Shown here: one piece after another, positions 60,137 to 64,000 of the stretch
Layout: each line of letters begins with the position of its first letter
Position numbering within the stretch: position 1 is the stretch's first letter
Origin: Brasenia schreberi
Lineage: Eukaryota > Streptophyta > Magnoliopsida > Nymphaeales > Cabombaceae
NCBI GenBank assembly: GCA_036023115.1
Contig: JAYKKT010000089.1
Span: forward strand, 15,308,501-15,372,500
Direction of reading: 5' to 3'
DNA length: 64,000 nucleotides
Program-made: the position numbers and the translations under genes
The notes under the pieces: model-generated
The model's database searches: none
Told to the model about the DNA's origin: nothing
What the model saw: the letters and a program-made list of their open reading frames with translations, nothing else

Positions 60137-60148
60137 CTAAGTGGGAGA
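60137..60148 (+). other. Polypurine tract of Copia-2
   Basis: CTAAGTGGGAGA directly before the 3' LTR; identical to 20061-20072. Confidence 0.8.
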
Positions 60149-60558
60149 TGTAATTAGTTGGTGGCCACTATCAGCCCCAATACTAACGTCAACCATGAAA
60201 TATGGGAAGAAGGGCTCTCTTCTCGGATTTCATGAGTTTCTTTTACAAAAAGATAAACTTTATTTAGAATTGTTTTTTCTTTTGAAAAAGTCCTAGACAT
60301 CTCCCAGATGAACATGAAAGAACTTTTTAATGGGAAGCCCAAAGAGAAAAGCTCGGATGAAGAAAAAGCCAATTATATATATAACAAAAAATATAGAAAA
60401 AGCATAGATGTGTTGCCTTCTTCCGGAGAAAACCCTCTATGGGTAACCTTGTCCCTCTTCTCTCTATTTCTTTTTCTATCTCTTCATCAAGCATACAGTT
60501 TTCGATGCACACTAGAACCTCTAAAGCATACGTGCAAACATCCTTTGGCGTCAATACA
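60149..60558 (+). repeat. 3' LTR of Copia-2 (410 bp)
   Basis: TGTAATTAGTTGG to GTCAATACA, homologous to 57570-57970. Confidence 0.85.
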
Positions 60559-60883
60559 AAGAAAGAGAGAGAAGAGGGACAAGGTTACCCGTAAAGGGTT
60601 TTCTTTGGAAGAAGACAATGTGTATCTCTATTTTTTTTGTATTTTTTGTTGTATATATACCTGACTTTTTCTTCTTTCAAGTTTTCTTCTCTAGACTTCC
60701 CATTAAAAAGTTATTTCATATTCATCTTGGAGATGCCTAGGACTTTTTCAAAAGAAAAAATAGTTTAGAATAAAATTTATTCTTTTGTAAAAACAACTCA
60801 TCAATTCAGGAAGAGAGCCCTTCTTCACGCATTTCATGGTTGACGTTAGTATTGTAGCCGATAGTAGCCACCAATTACTTACA
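60559..60883 (-). repeat. Truncated inverted LTR copy abutting Copia-2
   Basis: Minus strand from 60883: TGTAAGTAATTGGTGGC, then the LTR sequence for about 325 bases, stopping in CTCTTCTCTCTTTCTT at the junction with the 3' LTR. Lacks the last 75-80 bases of a full LTR. With 60149-60558 it makes a large inverted repeat. Confidence 0.8.
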
Positions 60884-63800
60884 CAAACAAGTTAATAATG
60901 GGGCAACGAAGTTCCACCACGTTTTTTTATGAACATAAATTGTTATTTGTAGATACAAAAACATGTGCTAGCTTGTATAAGGAAATATGCTCAACACGAG
61001 CTGCACACGTTCGGTTCTTTGGACTCCATACCACCCTAGTTGTGTGAGGAAAATATAGTGTACCAATGTCATTTCATGCCCGCACTGGCCATTGATACTA
61101 TATTTTCCTGGTGCATCCAAAGCCTTCAAAAAAGAAAAACCATCAAAACCCTTATGACACGGGTACTCTATGATACAGTGATGCACTTTCCTATCACACG
61201 GTACATTTATGATGAAGTCAAAAGTTCGTGATATACTTTATTACTCGCAGTTAAATCTTTGTAAAACTATCGTTTACTTCATCATATGATACGAACTGAT
61301 ACAAGCTATAATGGGAGAGTGACTTAAATTCAGTTTCCATATTTATGAATTTCATATATTGGCAAGAAGAGGTCCCAAAGTTTGATGCAAAAGATTGGGC
61401 ACATCTCCATTTTTTTTGGGTGCAAACTACCTGTATTCGGAAGTGCACAAGGACATGGTTCGAACCGGGGTAAGCCCACCATGCGGATAAAGCTCCCGCA
61501 GCCGCAGCCATATTTTTCTCCATTCACAAGACTCAATTCCTTCCTTAAGAGGAAAAAAATGCCGAACCACTTTAATCAACCAAGCGTTGGCAGCAATCTC
61601 CTGTTTTCCCTTTGCTTCCTAATGTACTTGTCGTCTATTTCCTTAATACTTCTTTTACATTCAACCCAAAAATGAAACAACTCATTTGATAAATTGAGTG
61701 AGGGCGAGCAAGAGCAGGCTTGAGTTATAGACAACTCAGTCAAACTGAATTACTAATGGTTAACTTAAGCACATCGGACCTAAACTAATCAGCCGACGTA
61801 AGCTCGACCTGGCTCACACGAGATGGCATAATGTTTTGTCGAGAACATATTGATAAAAAATGTTTCAAGTTAGTAATAAAGAAAAAGTAGGGGTATTTTC
61901 TTTTTCTTTTTTTTTTGAAACTTTGGAAGAGAGTGGACGAACACCTTATTTGTAAATTTAGAAGAAGATGCCAACGTACTAAAATTCCAGTTGGTGTTTG
62001 TGATATGGACCCAAACATGATCTCAAGTGAATGCATCTGTTCACTTACCCTCATATGCACAATTTCTACTCCTTACTTAAACCAGTGGACTTCCACCAGT
62101 ACCACCACTGGCGGTGAGACAATGCCTGGTTATGCTCCCCAACAACCAACGTTTCGGTGTTGCGTCGCTGTTTGTGCAATTGAAAAGAGAAGTGGTACTA
62201 GGGGAACTACTGCTGCTTAAATATCTGAATTTGCTTCAATTGGCTTTGGCGGTTAGTGGCTCACCAGAGGTCGAAAACCAAGCCTTCATCCATACTAAGT
62301 GGGTTCAGCCAAATGCATTCCTGGTCGCCATACTGCTCCATCTTCTGGCACTGACTATGGCCCACTGTTTTCTATTAATAATGATACATGCTAAACAAGG
62401 GAATTCTGTGAGAATCAAATTCCAAAACCTTGTTGCTTTGCTCAGTTTCTTTGCTGCCAACCACTATTCCTTTACTTTCTCCAATTGGGTGAACAAACCA
62501 TTTTCTATGGTTAGGATGATAATAAATTGTCAATAGTATAAGTTAGGCAAGTCATGTAGACCATTTATGACCACCTTTCAGAATAGGTTTTGCCTTCAAT
62601 ATCTTCAAATCTTTCAATTATCCCCCTCACCAATTTCTGGGCAAGGGTTGTCATCATGCATTTAATCCTTAATTGTCCAACTAAATGCATATGGAAAAGC
62701 AGTACCGATTTTATCAATATCTCACCTCCTAGGGGTTGAAACTCACAGGTTGAACGTCATGAGTTCGATACCCAAGATGTGCATCTGGTTTTGGCCACCC
62801 AAAAGAAAACGATAAGGGTACCATGACATATTGGAAAATTTTTTTTCAGAGGAAATAGAAGGACCCTAACATTCTAATAGCTCACAATGTACGATGAACC
62901 CTAACATTCTTTTAGTACAACTATCTTGTGTCAGATGATGGAAACCAATCATTAAGTGGCTCATCTATCTGTTTGAACAAGGAGATACCTAGATGAAAGC
63001 GAGAAATATACAAATACCCAGTCAACTAATCAATATTCACACTGCTCAACTTTTCGGGAATTATATTCTAAGACTGACTTTACCTTGTTAAAGTCATTAG
63101 TCAACTTCTTTTTAGGTCACTGGCCAACTTACAGTTCTTAGTATCAAGTGTGTCTTCTTTCTTTTTGTTTTTAATAACTCGTGCTTGTTCCAAATAAAGT
63201 TTTCCATTTAAAAGCTTTGATGATGGGTTTTGGCTGCTATGGAGCTCGGGTAAAGGAGAAGGAATGCACTAGATAGCGAAAAGTGCATGTGAAGTTCAGT
63301 TACACCTTTTATTATTATCATCTGTTCTTGTTTTTTGAGACACTAAATGCTAATGTGCTAAAAGAGTGATCAAGCACAACGGCATTGTAGCCAACCCCAT
63401 AAAGAAAGCTTGATTTGTATATCATCACGTTCAAACTAAACAATACCCTCAATTGGTCAAGGGGGTTAGCAATGTTTGTGACCTATCTATCTTGTTGCCC
63501 AAGCCTAGGTCATGGGGTGAAGGTCTGGACCTTGACCTTGAGATTTTAAGCAGAGATGTGCACCTAAGTTCAGCACTGTCGGGGTGAGTACGCACCAAAT
63601 GAAAAAGAAAAAGAACACTACAATTTATTTATTGTACTGCTGCTAAGATTCCTTTCCAAACTTCTCTCTCTTTCTGTCTCTCTCTATATCCTTTAACCTC
63701 TACACATCGTGCACATTCTTCACTTTAATAGAAGAACGTATGCCATCTATCTAAAAACTTATAAGAGTTATAAAGAACTCTTACTATAATTATTCAAATG

Positions 63801-64000
63801 TGGCTTTCATCACTCATTCTCTCTCTTAAGTGTACAAAATTGCTTAAACATTTTTATTATTTGATTTTTAAGATCAACAATAGAGATTTTAATTAAAAGT
63901 ATCATTTGTCCTTTTTATTTTGCATTAAATATAAAATAATTCAAATATCTACTATTTATCTCAAAAATCAACCATGAAAATGTTTAAGCATATTTATATT
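60884..64000. other. No gene recognised
   Basis: Frames at 61382-61675, 61915-62220 and 62114-62536 are short, overlap each other and match no family I know. GGTTCGAACC at 61457-61466, with GGGAGC and pyrimidine words around it on the minus strand, is like the B-box region of a tRNA-derived SINE. A CT-rich run lies near 63662-63690. The region from 63800 on is AT-rich. Confidence 0.45.
61430..61515 (-). repeat. Possible SINE fragment
   Basis: Minus strand: TGCGGGAGCTTTATCCGCAT followed by CCCCGGTTCGAACCATG, the order expected around the B box of plant tRNA-derived SINEs. No A box or full-length copy seen. Confidence 0.3.

Larger units (their letters stand above)
57570..60883 (+). mobile_element. 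Copia-2: small scrambled Ty1/copia element with inverted parts
   Basis: LTR 57570-57970, primer site, 2.2 kb of inside, polypurine tract, LTR 60149-60558, then a third, truncated and inverted LTR copy 60559-60883. Inside, the first half of RT is on the minus strand while the RT end and RNase H are on the plus strand; gag and integrase are absent. Outer flanks are GAAAC (57565-57569) and CAAAC (60884-60888), four of five matching. The copia words are related to but distinct from Copia-1. Confidence 0.75.

Noticed and set aside
61915..62536. Frames of 101 and 140 codons right of Copia-2
   Set aside because: They overlap in different frames, show no recognised domain, and have no promoter or splice context that supports them.

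Overview
This is nuclear DNA from a flowering plant. The window holds two complete spliced genes, with GT-AG introns and products typical of land plants, set in a large block of nested LTR retrotransposons. The plant's clade cannot be fixed from this window alone. There is no prokaryotic, organellar or viral gene set.

Regions. 1-1588 is the end of a reverse-oriented LTR of a Tat-type Ty3/gypsy element. 1589-3169 is unassigned. 3170-5680 plus 20012-about 20459 is a decayed Ty1/copia element (Copia-1), split by a 14.3-kb gypsy element (Gypsy-1, 5681-20006). 20460-21292 is unassigned repeat-like DNA with a tRNA-like piece. 21293-42013 is a decayed chromovirus-type gypsy element. It is split between its reverse transcriptase and its RNase H/integrase by an unclassified insert, which itself hosts a second 14.0-kb Tat-type element (Gypsy-2, 25527-39529) with a perfect 5-bp target duplication. 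42020-43897 is a small reverse-oriented LTR element with gag remnants only.

Right of the repeat block is the genic part. A plus-strand non-specific phospholipase C gene (4 coding exons, 46943-49920) and a minus-strand hydroxyproline O-arabinosyltransferase gene (8 coding exons, 51975-56213) lie tail to tail, about 2.05 kb apart. The first is a lipid-hydrolysing enzyme and the second a Golgi glycosyltransferase for extensin-type proteins and CLE peptides. Nothing suggests they work in one pathway. 57570-60883 is a small scrambled copia element with an internal inversion and an extra inverted LTR. 60884-64000 has no recognisable gene.

No retroelement here is intact. The two Tat copies carry mostly different stop codons, frameshifts and catalytic-residue losses, but share three in-frame stops at equivalent positions. 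That suggests a common, already defective template, or a boundary handled at RNA level as in Ogre-type elements. Of the two copies, Gypsy-2 has the cleaner target duplication. Nesting gives a relative order: Copia-1 before Gypsy-1, and chromovirus before the unclassified insert before Gypsy-2. I found no clearly new cellular system. The most unusual signals are the repeated lysine-rich linker of the Tat elements, their altered protease active site, the variable-copy promoter repeats in their LTRs, and the scrambled copia element.
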